Below, one piece after another: positions 10,221-19,136 of a DNA stretch of 64,000 nucleotides. Made by a program: the position numbers and the translations under genes. The stretch is from Sphingobacterium kitahiroshimense (GTDB taxonomy: Bacteria > Bacteroidota > Bacteroidia > Sphingobacteriales > Sphingobacteriaceae), in NCBI RefSeq assembly GCF_025961315.1, contig NZ_JAOQNK010000001.1, positions 5,146,001 through 5,210,000 of the forward strand, given 5' to 3'. The notes beneath the pieces were generated by a model. It was not told the origin of the DNA and did not search any database. It worked only from the letters and a program-made list of their open reading frames with translations. Each line of letters begins with the position of its first letter. The first letter of the stretch is position 1.

Positions 10221-10811
10221 TTATTTACAGTTGAATAAAATTAATATAATGATTAAGAAATTCTGTTTAATCATCATTCTTAATTTATTTATCGATACCC
10301 CGAGGTGATTTTTAATGGTATTTGGAGAGTTATCAGTAACATCGCTAATTTCTTTTACGCTTAGTCCCTCCAAATAGCGCATTTTAAATATTTCTTTCCT
10401 CTTCTGTGGTAGATGTGCAATCCATTTTTCAATCAAAGATATAAGATCTTTTTCTGCAAATCTGTCGTCTTCGTAGGCTTCTTCAATTTTAAAAAACACA
10501 TTATTTTCAGCAACTGTTGATTTTATTTTTTTACTCTTTTTGTAGGCCTCAAATATTTTAAATTTTACGCAGGTTATCAGATAAGCTTCAAGATTATGTA
10601 TTTCTCTATTAGCACAAAACTGCCATAATTCGATAAAAACATCTTGTACTATTTCTTCACAGGTTATGGGATCATCAAGACGCTTAAGAGAAACATTCAG
10701 CAGCATAGACCAATAATTATCATACACTACATTAAAAGCCTCCAGATCTCGATCTCGAAGTCGTTTTAGTAACTCATCGTTACTTAATAAGACATTTTTG
10801 CTATTTTTCAT
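10221..10811 (-). CDS. ECF sigma-70 family RNA polymerase sigma factor
   Basis: Directs RNA polymerase to the downstream uptake operon. Region 2 is recognisable (RDLEAFNVVYDNYWSMLLNVS ... EEIVQDVFIELWQF) and region 4 carries the helix-turn-helix (LPQKRKEIFKMRYLEGLSVKEIS, DNSPNTIKNHL). Length 196 aa is usual for the Bacteroidota FecI-like group. It is the first gene of the locus, with FecR next. Autoregulation is typical of the family but no promoter motif was proven here. Confidence 0.93.
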   Translation of the reverse strand: MKNSKNVLLSNDELLKRLRDRDLEAFNVVYDNYWSMLLNVSLKRLDDPITCEEIVQDVFIELWQFCANREIHNLEAYLITCVKFKIFEAYKKSKKIKSTVAENNVFFKIEEAYEDDRFAEKDLISLIEKWIAHLPQKRKEIFKMRYLEGLSVKEISDVTDNSPNTIKNHLGVSINKLRMMIKQNFLIIILILFNCK

Positions 10812-10960
10812 TTTAGTGTAGTGTAAGTATTGCAGTGGGAGATCCTAAATCTAAGATAGATTTTTAAATACTTTAGTTGTAAAGTTAAAAATAATTATCG
10901 ATTTAGAATTGTAATTGATGTCATATTGTTAATTTGTTAAAGATTTTCGATTTTTTTAAC

Positions 10961-11008
10961 AAAAAATTGAATATGGTAATTTGTTAAGTTTATCATATTC
11001 AATTTTTT
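10961..11008. terminator. Hairpin terminator behind thioredoxin reductase
   Basis: A 19-bp inverted repeat (AAAAAATTGAATATGGTAA and its near-complement) with a short loop, ending in T-runs on both strands. It lies just after the trxB stop on the minus strand and upstream of the sigma gene, so it isolates the two units. Confidence 0.7.
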
Positions 11009-11034
11009 ATTTACTACTTCAAGGCCTTTAAATA

Positions 11035-12003
11035 TTAATAATAAGCTACATCTGCCATTTGGTAAGCTAGATATCTTTCAACATCCAATGCCGCCATGCA
11101 GCCAGTACCGGCAGCAGTGATTGCTTGTTTATATACATGATCTTGAACATCTCCACAGGCAAATACACCAGGTATACTAGTTGCAGTTGAGCCCGGTATA
11201 GTTTTTATATATCCGTATTCATCCAAATCGATTTCTCCTTTAAAAAGTGCAGTGTTCGGTGTATGGCCGATAGCAATAAATAATCCAGAAACAGGAATAA
11301 CAAATTGTTCTTTCGTATTTTTATCAATAGTAAGAACAGCATTGACACCTTTATCATTTCCAAGAATTTCTTTAACTTCTGTATTAAAATATACTTTTAT
11401 ATTCGGCGTACTCATTACACGCGCAAACATAGCTTTAGATGCTTTAAATTCAGCTTTTCTTACCAACATGTGAACTGTAGTGCACATTTTAGCTAAGTAG
11501 GTTGCTTCTTCTGCAGCAGTATCTCCAGCACCTACAATTGCAACTTCCTGATTTTTAAAGAAAAATCCATCACAAACTGCACATGCTGAAACCCCAAAAC
11601 CGTTATATTTTTCTTCCGATTCTATTCCTAGCCATTTCGCTGTTGCACCTGTAGCGATGATAACTGCTTGCGCCATAATTCTTTTCCCTTTGTCTATTTC
11701 GATCAAATGCATATTAGCATCTTGAGCGAATTCCACACGTGTTACCATTCCAAATCGTACATCGGCTCCAAATCGCTCTGCTTGTTGCCTCAAGTCATCC
11801 ATCATTACAGGGCCTGTGATACCTTTTGGATATCCTGGGAAATTATCAACTTCAGTGGTCTGTGTAAGTTGTCCGCCGGGTATCATACCGGTATACATCA
11901 CTGGTTTTAAATCTGCTCTTGCTGCATATATAGCAGCTGTGTATCCAGCAGGGCCCGATCCAATAATCAGACATTGCACATGTTCTGTTGAGATTTCATT
12001 CAT
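11035..12003 (-). CDS. trxB: Thioredoxin-disulfide reductase
   Basis: A cytoplasmic FAD enzyme that reduces thioredoxin with NADPH. It has the FAD-binding GSGPAG near residue 15, the redox-active pair in SACAVCDG (Cys141 and Cys144), the NADPH-binding VGAGDTAAEEA and the C-terminal FAD signature PGVFACGDVQD. The 322-aa length and motif order are canonical for low-Mr TrxB. It is monocistronic, with a terminator after it and a divergent L-serine dehydratase gene across a 312-bp gap. Confidence 0.96.
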   Translation of the reverse strand: MNEISTEHVQCLIIGSGPAGYTAAIYAARADLKPVMYTGMIPGGQLTQTTEVDNFPGYPKGITGPVMMDDLRQQAERFGADVRFGMVTRVEFAQDANMHLIEIDKGKRIMAQAVIIATGATAKWLGIESEEKYNGFGVSACAVCDGFFFKNQEVAIVGAGDTAAEEATYLAKMCTTVHMLVRKAEFKASKAMFARVMSTPNIKVYFNTEVKEILGNDKGVNAVLTIDKNTKEQFVIPVSGLFIAIGHTPNTALFKGEIDLDEYGYIKTIPGSTATSIPGVFACGDVQDHVYKQAITAAGTGCMAALDVERYLAYQMADVAYY

Positions 12004-12097
12004 AAGTAGAGGACTGTTTTAGTTTGTAATTAATTCAAAAATAGGTTGAATAAATGGAAGATTTTACCATCTTTTAAATTTTAGAAAAAATTATGAA

Positions 12098-12115
12098 ATG
12101 TAATCATTATTACAT
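12098..12115. promoter_or_regulatory. Palindromic operator candidate between trxB and serine dehydratase
   Basis: Perfect 7-bp inverted repeat ATGTAAT-N4-ATTACAT in the divergent intergenic region 12004-12315. It is placed where a regulator could act on either gene. No binding protein is proven. Confidence 0.4.
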
Positions 12116-12259
12116 TAAGTTGCTGAATATTTTCTTGTTTAATATAGATTTAACAATTAATTATTCTGTTAAAGTGAAAGTGTTTTGATATAATTTTTGA
12201 TTTTATGGATATTTGATTTAAGTTTTAAATCTCGTAAAAGAGTTGTTAGCCAATTCGAA

Positions 12260-12280
12260 AATTACTATTTGCCAGTAATT
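12260..12280. promoter_or_regulatory. Second dyad upstream of serine dehydratase
   Basis: Perfect 7-bp inverted repeat AATTACT-N7-AGTAATT, 36 bp before the serine dehydratase ATG. Its spacing would suit a dimeric regulator. The nearby Lrp/AsnC protein is a natural candidate, but this is inference. Confidence 0.35.
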
Positions 12281-12315
12281 ATATCTGAAAATATAAACAA
12301 TAAAAGATTTTGATA

Positions 12316-13746
12316 ATGAAAGAAAAAGAACAGATTTCCGTGTTTGATATGTTTAAAATTGGTATTGGGCCATCGAGTTCCCATACTTTGGGTCCATGGC
12401 GTGCCGCACAGTATTTTATTAGTGCTTTGGTCAAAATAAATCAACTGGAAAACGTGTGTGGCCTTGTTGTTAATCTTTATGGTTCTTTAGCAAAAACAGG
12501 ATTAGGACACGGGACTGATGTTGCTATATTACTCGGTTTATCTGGTGATGATCCTATCATATTTGATGTCGATGATGTCATACCTAAATATAATAGGATT
12601 AAAGATAATCGCGAACTCTTTTTGAAAGGCTTACATCCGATCGAGTTTGATTATCAGAATAACCTCATTTTTCATTGGAATGAAATTAATGACTTTCACC
12701 CAAATGGGATGTCATTTGTTGCTTTCTTTAATGACGGTTCAGCATTTTGCGAAAACTATTATTCTATAGGAGGAGGCTTTGTTGTACAAATAGAAGAAAA
12801 ATCAATTGTTACTTCAAAAGTCGATTTGCCATATCCTGTTGACACGGCAGCAGATTTAATCAACTGGACTGATAAATTAGATTGTAAAATATCAGAATTG
12901 GTTTTTAAAAATGAATTGGTTTTGAGAGATGAAGCTTCTACACGAAGTAAAATGGATGATATCTTCCATGTATTCAGTGCTTCTGTCTATAAAGGCTGTC
13001 ACAGTTTTGGAAATCTTCCTGGAGGATTAAATGTTCAAAGGCGTGCCGGTGAATTAAATAAGAAATGGTTAAAGGCTAGTAGTTATACTAATTTCGACAG
13101 TTGGATTAAGAAAATTGGTATCGGTGATAAGTCTTTTGAGTCAATCTTAGATTGGGTAAGTTGTTTTGCTCTTGCTGTTAATGAGGTCAATGCTTCCTTT
13201 GGACGAGTGGTCACAGCACCAACAAACGGATCTGCAGGTGTTATTCCTGCAGTGCTTTTATATATGATTATATTTCGAAATAAATCGGAGCAATCATCCA
13301 TTTATCAATTTTTGGCAACTGCATCAGAAATTGGATCAATATTTAAGAAGGGCGCTACTATTTCTGCTGCAATGGGCGGATGTCAAGCTGAGATTGGAGT
13401 ATCTTCTGCTATGGCTGCTGGTGCATTGACCGAATGCTTGGGAGGAAGTACCCGACAGGTAATCATGGCCGCAGAAATTGCTATGGAGCACCATTTAGGT
13501 TTGACCTGTGATCCGATAGGTGGTCTCGTACAGATTCCTTGTATAGAGCGAAACTCAATGGGAGCCATTAAAGCCATTTTAGCCAGTCAACTGGCATTAA
13601 ATTCAGATCCTAAGCATGCAAAGGTAAGTCTTGATGCTGTAATAGCTACTATGTGGGAAACAGCAATTGATATGAATTCCAAATATAAAGAAACCGCAGA
13701 AGGTGGCCTTGCTAAGAAAGTTCCAATTAGTCTCGCGGAATGTTAA
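12316..13746 (+). CDS. sdaA: L-serine ammonia-lyase (iron-sulfur, single chain)
   Basis: Deaminates L-serine to pyruvate and ammonia with a [4Fe-4S] cluster. The N-terminal beta domain opens with [20 protein letters not shown]. The alpha domain has [19 protein letters not shown], then [17 protein letters not shown] and [18 protein letters not shown], which supply the conserved cluster cysteines. Length about 476 aa is normal for the fused form. The start is the ATG at 12316; the in-frame TTG two codons earlier is not needed. Together with the Lrp-like regulator and the cysteine-synthase-like enzyme downstream it suggests serine/cysteine handling in this block. Confidence 0.93.
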   Translation: MKEKEQISVFDMFKIGIGPSSSHTLGPWRAAQYFISALVKINQLENVCGLVVNLYGSLAKTGLGHGTDVAILLGLSGDDPIIFDVDDVIPKYNRIKDNRELFLKGLHPIEFDYQNNLIFHWNEINDFHPNGMSFVAFFNDGSAFCENYYSIGGGFVVQIEEKSIVTSKVDLPYPVDTAADLINWTDKLDCKISELVFKNELVLRDEASTRSKMDDIFHVFSASVYKGCHSFGNLPGGLNVQRRAGELNKKWLKASSYTNFDSWIKKIGIGDKSFESILDWVSCFALAVNEVNASFGRVVTAPTNGSAGVIPAVLLYMIIFRNKSEQSSIYQFLATASEIGSIFKKGATISAAMGGCQAEIGVSSAMAAGALTECLGGSTRQVIMAAEIAMEHHLGLTCDPIGGLVQIPCIERNSMGAIKAILASQLALNSDPKHAKVSLDAVIATMWETAIDMNSKYKETAEGGLAKKVPISLAEC

Positions 13747-13845
13747 CTGAAAATAGGGAGAAAGTTTGCAGGAAAGAACTCTTACGTAAAGGGATATCAG
13801 TCATTAAAGCAATTTATAGGTGATGATGCCTGACATCCTTTCTAA

Positions 13846-14118
13846 TTAAGTGTCATGCTCATCATTAGTTAGCCAATCTTTTGAGAATAAGAAATTTGTA
13901 TTTAGAAGATCTTTAGGATGTTTATTTAGACCTTTTGCATACTCTAAAAAAGTAGTGAAATTAAAGTCCTTTCTTCCATTTTCGATATTACTAATGTTAC
14001 TTTTTGTTAAGTCGCAGCGTGTTGCCAATTTGTCTTGACTCAGGCCAGCTTTTTTACGGTTGTATCGTAAGAAAACTCCTATTTCAGATAGCCGGTTTAA
14101 ATCTCTTTTCTCGTTCAT
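13846..14118 (-). CDS. Small XRE-family helix-turn-helix regulator
   Basis: A 90-residue DNA-binding protein made almost entirely of one Cro/C1-type HTH (GVFLRYNRKKAGLSQDKLA, RCDLTKSNISNIENGRKDF, TFLEYAKGLNKHPKDLL). There is no sensor domain. I take the second ATG (14118), since MNEKRD fits better than the five extra residues. The repeated element copy B lies upstream at 14255-14355 and could be its own operator. It stands alone, convergent with serine dehydratase. Its target is unknown. Confidence 0.8.
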   Translation of the reverse strand: MNEKRDLNRLSEIGVFLRYNRKKAGLSQDKLATRCDLTKSNISNIENGRKDFNFTTFLEYAKGLNKHPKDLLNTNFLFSKDWLTNDEHDT

Positions 14119-14254
14119 AGCGTAAGTAATCAATGAGCTTTATATTTTGTAAATAATTATGTTATCCATGTATTGTAATTATACCTATTCATTTCTTACG
14201 CAAGGGCTGGAGAAGCTAAAGAAATTGCGGTTATTACGAAATTAGGTAATACAC

Positions 14255-14355
14255 TGCGTAATCAATAGGGCAATTACGTACTTCCGAATAAATTATGGTA
14301 AGCGAAATAATTTGAGCTTACCTGTCGAATAATTTACGGTTTTATAGATAATAGG
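14255..14355. promoter_or_regulatory. Repeated upstream element, copy B (conserved loop with covarying stem)
   Basis: Second copy of the element at 2395-2512. It shows three evenly spaced motifs (CCGAATAAATTA, GCGAAATAATTT, TCGAATAATTTA), each about 20-23 bp apart. The central one is enclosed by GGTAAGC / GCTTACC, which pairs perfectly although copy A uses a different stem sequence. It lies 140-240 bp upstream of the XRE gene. The rest of the 14134-14491 gap holds a terminator and AT-rich sequence. Confidence 0.5.
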
Positions 14356-14446
14356 AATTAAATATTTCTGTTCCAAAGCTTTATTGCATAGCAATCTTGC
14401 GTACCATTGAAAAGAAGAAATTACAATAAATGACCATCGATCTATA

Positions 14447-14470
14447 GGGAGAAAACTTTAGTTTTCTCCC
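14447..14470 (+). terminator. Hairpin with T-run on the plus strand
   Basis: Perfect 10-bp stem (GGGAGAAAAC) with a TTTA loop followed by six T on the plus strand. It sits right after the Lrp-like gene, which is on the minus strand, so it may act in both directions. Confidence 0.65.
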
Positions 14471-14491
14471 TTTTTTATGCAATCTGTTCCT

Positions 14492-14950
14492 TTAGATTGG
14501 GTATGCTGTTTCACTTTTAGTTTCCGATAGAACAAAATAAGTTTGTACGGTGTTCACATGTGGGAGTACAGCTAAGCGGTATCTTAAAAATTCGTGATAG
14601 GCCTGCATATCTTTAGTTGCTATTCGAAGCATAAAATCATAAGATCCAGCCATCTGGTAGCATTCCATAACTTCCGGAAATTTAATAACTTCTTGTTCAA
14701 ATTCATTTAAAACTTCGGCTGTATGTGCTTTTAAGAATACCTGTGAAAAAGATATCAGACCCATGTTTACTTTTTGCCGGTCAAGAATAGCGACAACTTT
14801 TTTAATGTAGCCCTGTTGTTTAAGCTTTTTAACACGTTCATGTATAGCCGCTATAGATTTGTGCAGTCGAAATGCCAGTTCCTTATTGCTAAGTGTAGCG
14901 TCATGCTGTAAAATTTTTAATAGTTTGGTGTCGGTTTCATCTAACATCAT
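14492..14950 (-). CDS. Lrp/AsnC-family transcriptional regulator
   Basis: A feast/famine regulator. The N-terminal winged HTH (LLKILQHDATLSNKELAFRLH, IAAIHERVKKLKQQGYIKKV) is followed by a RAM/AsnC ligand-binding domain (EVMECYQMAGSYDFMLRIATKDMQAYHEF). The 152-aa length is canonical. It is divergent from the cysteine-synthase-like gene across 190 bp, a common arrangement for Lrp proteins that control the neighbouring amino-acid gene. The effector amino acid cannot be read from sequence. Confidence 0.93.
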   Translation of the reverse strand: MMLDETDTKLLKILQHDATLSNKELAFRLHKSIAAIHERVKKLKQQGYIKKVVAILDRQKVNMGLISFSQVFLKAHTAEVLNEFEQEVIKFPEVMECYQMAGSYDFMLRIATKDMQAYHEFLRYRLAVLPHVNTVQTYFVLSETKSETAYPI

Positions 14951-15140
14951 TTTGTGTTTTTTATTGATATTAATATTTAAAATTGATTGATTCTGTAATA
15001 TTTCTTAAATATATTATTATTTGGATAAAATTTATTGAATTTATCTTTTTGTAGTGACTATTATTTTGTTTTATATCAATTTTGCTGATGATATTAAATC
15101 TTCAGTTATTGTAGGTTGATATTATTTAAAATAGTGTATC

Positions 15141-16217
15141 ATGAATAACGAATTGATGTTTAGTAAATGTTTGTCTCCCGAGCTTGATAGTAGATTTAAA
15201 CATTTGTGGTGTTTAGTAGGAAACACACCTATGCTGGAATTGCAATACAACTATAAAGGAAAGGCAGGAAAGATTTATGTAAAATGTGAAAATTACAATC
15301 TTACAGGAAGTATCAAAGACCGTATGGCACTGTATATTATGTATAAAGCCTATATGAACTGTCAGATCCAACCTGACGATGTTATTATAGAAGCCACTAG
15401 CGGTAATACCGGTATTTCTTTTTCTGCTATTGGCAAAGCTTTAGGACATCAGGTGAAAATTATTATGCCCAATTGGTTGAGTAAAGAACGCATTGATATT
15501 ATAAAAAGTATGGGCGCAGATATTCAGTTGGTTAGTAAAGAAGAAGGTGGCTTTTTGGGGAGTATTGAATTAAGTGAAAAACTAGCTCGGCAAGGAGGGG
15601 TGTTTTTGCCCAGACAGTTTGAAAATCAATTCAATGCCGAAGCTCATGAATTAACGACCGGTCGTGAAATTGGTTTACAGTTAGCCTCGCAGGGTTTAGT
15701 TGCAGATGCTTTTGTTGCTGGTGTTGGCACGGGAGGAACGGTTATGGGGGTAGGCCGTCATCTTCGTAGCTTAAATCCTCATGTAAAGATCCATCCTTTG
15801 GAACCCGCTGAAAGCCCTACGATGTCAACCGGATATAAGGTTGGATCACACCGTATTCAGGGTATTTCAGATGAATTTATTCCAGCTATTGTGAAGTTAG
15901 ATGAACTGGATGAGATTGTTTCAGCTTCAGATGGTGATTCTATTATTATGGCCCAAAAATTAGCAAAAGAACTGGGTTTGGCCGTAGGGATTTCTTCAGG
16001 AGCGAATGTGATTGGAGCTATTAAATTAAAAGAACAATTAGGGGAAGAAGCTGTTGTTGTCACCTTATTGTGCGATGATAATAAAAAGTACTTAAGTACA
16101 GATTTAGTAAGAGAGCAGCCAGCTGCTGCAGGTTATATTTCTACCGATCTTTCTTTCACTGGGTTTAGCCCGATCAGTAGATTAGCAAAATCTCTCTTTA
16201 CTATTGAGTGTGTATAA
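15141..16217 (+). CDS. PLP-dependent cysteine synthase / cystathionine beta-synthase-like enzyme
   Basis: A fold-type II PLP enzyme that should exchange a beta-substituent on O-acetylserine or serine. NLTGSIKDRMA carries the PLP lysine (about residue 59), EATSGNTGISFSAIGKALGH is the substrate-binding loop, GVGTGGTVMGVGRHLR the phosphate-binding loop, and VGISSGANVIGA the C-terminal serine loop. Length 358 aa is slightly longer than CysK, with a short N-terminal lead and a C-terminal tail. It diverges from the Lrp-like gene, which probably regulates it. Whether it is CysK, CysM or a specialised paralogue is open. Confidence 0.88.
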   Translation: MNNELMFSKCLSPELDSRFKHLWCLVGNTPMLELQYNYKGKAGKIYVKCENYNLTGSIKDRMALYIMYKAYMNCQIQPDDVIIEATSGNTGISFSAIGKALGHQVKIIMPNWLSKERIDIIKSMGADIQLVSKEEGGFLGSIELSEKLARQGGVFLPRQFENQFNAEAHELTTGREIGLQLASQGLVADAFVAGVGTGGTVMGVGRHLRSLNPHVKIHPLEPAESPTMSTGYKVGSHRIQGISDEFIPAIVKLDELDEIVSASDGDSIIMAQKLAKELGLAVGISSGANVIGAIKLKEQLGEEAVVVTLLCDDNKKYLSTDLVREQPAAAGYISTDLSFTGFSPISRLAKSLFTIECV

Positions 16218-16266
16218 AGATTGTTTCAGTCTAATCGCGTATTAGACATCTGTTTATGTTAAGTAG

Positions 16267-16305
16267 AATCTGGTACAATGGGAGAAATCCCATTGTAATC
16301 AGATT
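16267..16305 (+). terminator. Hairpin downstream of the cysteine-synthase-like gene
   Basis: A 10-bp perfect stem (TACAATGGGA) with a GAAA loop, extended outwards by AATCTG / CAGATT across a small internal loop. The T-run is weak, so it may be a processing hairpin as well as a terminator. Confidence 0.5.
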
Positions 16306-16350
16306 TAATCAATTAGTAACCTGTCACCCGGCATTATAATTTAATTATTT

Positions 16351-18000
16351 ATGAAAAGTTTTATTGTAAAATTATTACTTTTAATAGTTCTTCTTCCAGC
16401 TTTTGCGCATGCGCAGGAGGCAGATACTTTATTAAAGATGGACGAACTGGAGTTTGTTGATGGTGGTATTTCTGAAGCCTCGACAGATTCTGTCGTTGTT
16501 GATACTGCACAGAATCTTAAGAAAACCGTTGCGGTATTTACAGCAGAAGAACATCCAGAAGGAGAGTCCCTTCTTGGAATATTTTTAGCAGGATTATTAG
16601 GCGGTTTTACTGCCTTATTGATGCCCTGTATTTTCCCCATGTTACCGCTCACAGTCAGTTTTTTCACAAAGGGAAATCAAAATAAATCGCAATCTTTTAT
16701 TCGTGCTTTATTTTATGGTATTTCTATTATTGTTATTTACGTTGTGCTTGGATTAGCGGTAACGATGATTTTTGGTTCGGATGCCCTTAATGCTTTATCA
16801 ACGAACGGTATCTTTAATTTTTTCTTTTTCTTAATGTTGGTTGCTTTTGGGGCTTCTTTTTTGGGGGCATTTGAAATTAATCTACCAAGTTCATGGGTAA
16901 ATAAAATGGATGCAAAATCTGATAAAGGCGGATGGGCTGGTATATTCTTTATGGCAGCAACGTTAGCTTTAGTATCTTTTTCTTGTACCGGACCTATTAT
17001 CGGCACTTTATTGGTACAGGCGGCTACAAGTGGAGCTTTGTTGGGTCCGGCTATAGGTATGTTTGGATTTTCTTTTGCATTAGCTATACCTTTTGCCCTT
17101 TTTGCATTATTTCCTAGTGCTATGAAAGCCATGCCTAAATCAGGTGGTTGGCTTAACAGTGTTAAAGTTGTTTTAGGATTTTTAGAATTGGCATTCGCAT
17201 TGAAATTTCTTTCTAATGTTGATTTAGCTTATCACTGGAACTGGTTTGATCGTGAAATATTTTTGTCTTTATGGATTGTTATATTTGGTTTAATGGGACT
17301 GTATTTACTTGGGAAAATCAAATTTTCTCATGACAGTAATCTTCCACATCTGTCAGTCCTCCGTACTTTCATTGCTATTATTGTACTATCCTTTACGGTA
17401 TATATGATTCCTGGATTATGGGGTGCTCCGTTAAAATCAATATCTGCTTTTTTACCACCACAAAGTACGCAGGACTTTGATTTAAATCAAGTATCATCAG
17501 GTAGCGCTCCTCATGCAACAGATGTTTCGAAACGCAAATATTCAGATTTATTTCATGCACCGCTTGGCTTAAATGTGTTTTTTGATTACGAGGAAGGTAT
17601 GGAGTATGCTAAAACCCACAATAAAATGGTTATGCTTGATTTTACAGGCCATGCCTGCGTCAATTGTAGGAAAATGGAAGCCAATGTGTGGACTGATCCT
17701 CAAGTTCTTTCTTTTTTAAGAGGTAATGTCGTTATCATCCAACTTTATGTTGATGACCGCACTGAGCTTGCTGTTGAAGATCAACAAAAAACGAGTTCGG
17801 GAAAATTGTTGAAGACAATTGGAAGTAAGTGGAGTTATTTACAATCGAGTCAGTTTGAATCCAATTCACAGCCTTTTTATGTGCTTATGAATTCTGCAAA
17901 CCGTCAGGTTTTGGTTAAACCAAAAGGTGCTGATTATGATGCTACGACTTATCTAGCTTATTTAAATGAAGGTTTGACAGCATTTACTTTGGCCAAATAA
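16351..18000 (+). CDS. DsbD/CcdA-like thiol:disulfide interchange protein with C-terminal thioredoxin domain
   Basis: Carries electrons from cytoplasmic thioredoxin across the inner membrane to periplasmic thiol proteins. A signal peptide (to about residue 22) leads into a spacer of about 50 residues, then an eight-helix DsbD/CcdA domain with LMPCIFPMLPL and SFSCTGPIIGTLL carrying the two membrane cysteines. A C-terminal thioredoxin-like domain follows, with GHACVNCRKMEANVW (CXXC). The N-terminal DsbD alpha immunoglobulin-like domain is absent or reduced. Along with TrxB nearby and the TlpA proteins it completes a plausible reducing chain to the periplasm, which is inference. Confidence 0.88.
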   Translation: MKSFIVKLLLLIVLLPAFAHAQEADTLLKMDELEFVDGGISEASTDSVVVDTAQNLKKTVAVFTAEEHPEGESLLGIFLAGLLGGFTALLMPCIFPMLPLTVSFFTKGNQNKSQSFIRALFYGISIIVIYVVLGLAVTMIFGSDALNALSTNGIFNFFFFLMLVAFGASFLGAFEINLPSSWVNKMDAKSDKGGWAGIFFMAATLALVSFSCTGPIIGTLLVQAATSGALLGPAIGMFGFSFALAIPFALFALFPSAMKAMPKSGGWLNSVKVVLGFLELAFALKFLSNVDLAYHWNWFDREIFLSLWIVIFGLMGLYLLGKIKFSHDSNLPHLSVLRTFIAIIVLSFTVYMIPGLWGAPLKSISAFLPPQSTQDFDLNQVSSGSAPHATDVSKRKYSDLFHAPLGLNVFFDYEEGMEYAKTHNKMVMLDFTGHACVNCRKMEANVWTDPQVLSFLRGNVVIIQLYVDDRTELAVEDQQKTSSGKLLKTIGSKWSYLQSSQFESNSQPFYVLMNSANRQVLVKPKGADYDATTYLAYLNEGLTAFTLAK

Positions 18001-18102
18001 TTAAAGTTAACAGAGTTGATCTCTCAAATTTTATTTCGATAAGATTGGTCTATATTCGAAAGTGTGCTAACGGGATATCGGCCGTTTAGCAGACTTCAGT
18101 CA

Positions 18103-18143
18103 TAAAAGAAAGCAATCTCTAAGTAAGGGATTGCTTTCTTTTA
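18103..18143. terminator. Strong bidirectional hairpin terminator
   Basis: Perfect 15-bp stem (TAAAAGAAAGCAATC and complement) with an 11-nt loop and A/T runs on both sides. It serves the DsbD-like gene and possibly leftward transcripts. Confidence 0.8.
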
Positions 18144-18166
18144 TTGTTTTTATGATTGCATACTCA

Positions 18167-18349
18167 TCAAAGAGTTATCTTATGATTTTTAGGTAAAGTT
18201 GTGCCTCCATTATACCCGCGATCAAAGCGCCATTTACTTAATCTGCTAGGATCAATTTCTAATTCATGGGTTGCTCCTTCTACAGATCCTTTGTGATAAG
18301 AAAGCACAACAGCCATTTTCTTGAAAGAATCATCAAGTACTCTTCTCAT
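18167..18349 (-). pseudogene. IS3-family transposase OrfA fragment
   Basis: Sixty residues resembling the N-terminal HTH of IS3-type OrfA (DDSFKKMAVVLSYHKGSVEG, IDPSRLSKWR). It stops after an unrelated tail and no OrfB follows on this strand. It is a dead remnant at the edge of an accessory patch reaching to 20.6 kb. Confidence 0.65.
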
Positions 18350-18493
18350 AATTGAACAAATTTAAATCTATTTTTTTTAAATCTGTCTCCACTCAAGGGT
18401 AGCAACTCCATTTTTTTTATAAGATCAAATTGATTACATTTAGCTTCAGCTAATTCTAGCTACAAATCAATTTAAGTTTTTAGATTAATTGAC

Positions 18494-19077
18494 GTTAGCA
18501 GTAATTACCAATATTCACTTCAAAATATAAAACACAAACCAATGGGAAAATTTTTCAATGATGAACAAGCAATATTAAAAGGAGTTCCTAAGTACAGACT
18601 ATATTTAATGAGAATACTCTTTGTTATAACCTTTCTGTTTTTGGGTCGTGACGCTTGGACAGAAATATTCACACACAATGGGCAATGGAAACCACTTGAC
18701 GGTGTAGCTTATAGCTTTTGGGCAGCATACTCAACCCTAATGATTTTAGGATTAAGGCAACCCCTTAAAATGGCACCTTTATTATTACTGCAATTTTTTT
18801 ACAAATTAATTTGGTTAATCGCAGTTGCTATTCCAGCATATAGAAACAATACCTTTGATGAGGTAAACGCATTTACCATTATATTTATAGTTGGCGTTGT
18901 CTTGGATATTCTTATAATTCCATGGAAATATGTTTTCAGAAATTATTTCGCTATAAAAGGAATTTGACCAATATTACTGCTAACAGCTTTAGGTAATGGC
19001 GGTTTCAGCCTTAAATTGAAGTCAATTTTTAAAATCAACATTTGTACTACGCAAAGCAACTGAACGTTGGTAGCAAC
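18494..19077 (+). other. Integron-cassette-like unit (R-box-like ends around one gene)
   Basis: The gene at 18542 is flanked on the left by GTTAGCA (18494-18500) and on the right by its exact complement TGCTAAC (18978-18984). The right motif begins a stretch of about 100 bp that closes with GAACGTTGGTAGCA (near 19062-19074), giving an imperfect palindrome like an attC site. The matches extend (GTTAGCAGTAAT against ATTACTGCTAAC). No integrase gene is in the window. Confidence 0.4.
18542..18967 (+). CDS. Four-helix membrane protein of unknown function
   Basis: A 141-residue protein with four predicted membrane segments (about residues 20-37, 55-73, 77-98 and 112-133) and short charged ends. 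I do not recognise a characterised family. Small orphan membrane proteins are common cargo of integron cassettes, and the inverted motifs on both sides support that reading. It is intact while nearly everything around it between 18.1 and 20.6 kb is decayed, which suggests recent arrival or selection. Confidence 0.7.
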   Translation: MGKFFNDEQAILKGVPKYRLYLMRILFVITFLFLGRDAWTEIFTHNGQWKPLDGVAYSFWAAYSTLMILGLRQPLKMAPLLLLQFFYKLIWLIAVAIPAYRNNTFDEVNAFTIIFIVGVVLDILIIPWKYVFRNYFAIKGI

Positions 19078-19136
19078 TATGGATAAAATCCAAAGAAATA
19101 ACAAAAAAACCTTTGAAAAGTTCGAGGTTATATGAA

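Noticed and set aside
16737-17132. 131-codon frame antisense to the DsbD-like gene
   Set aside because: Shadow frame; the plus-strand protein has clear conserved motifs.
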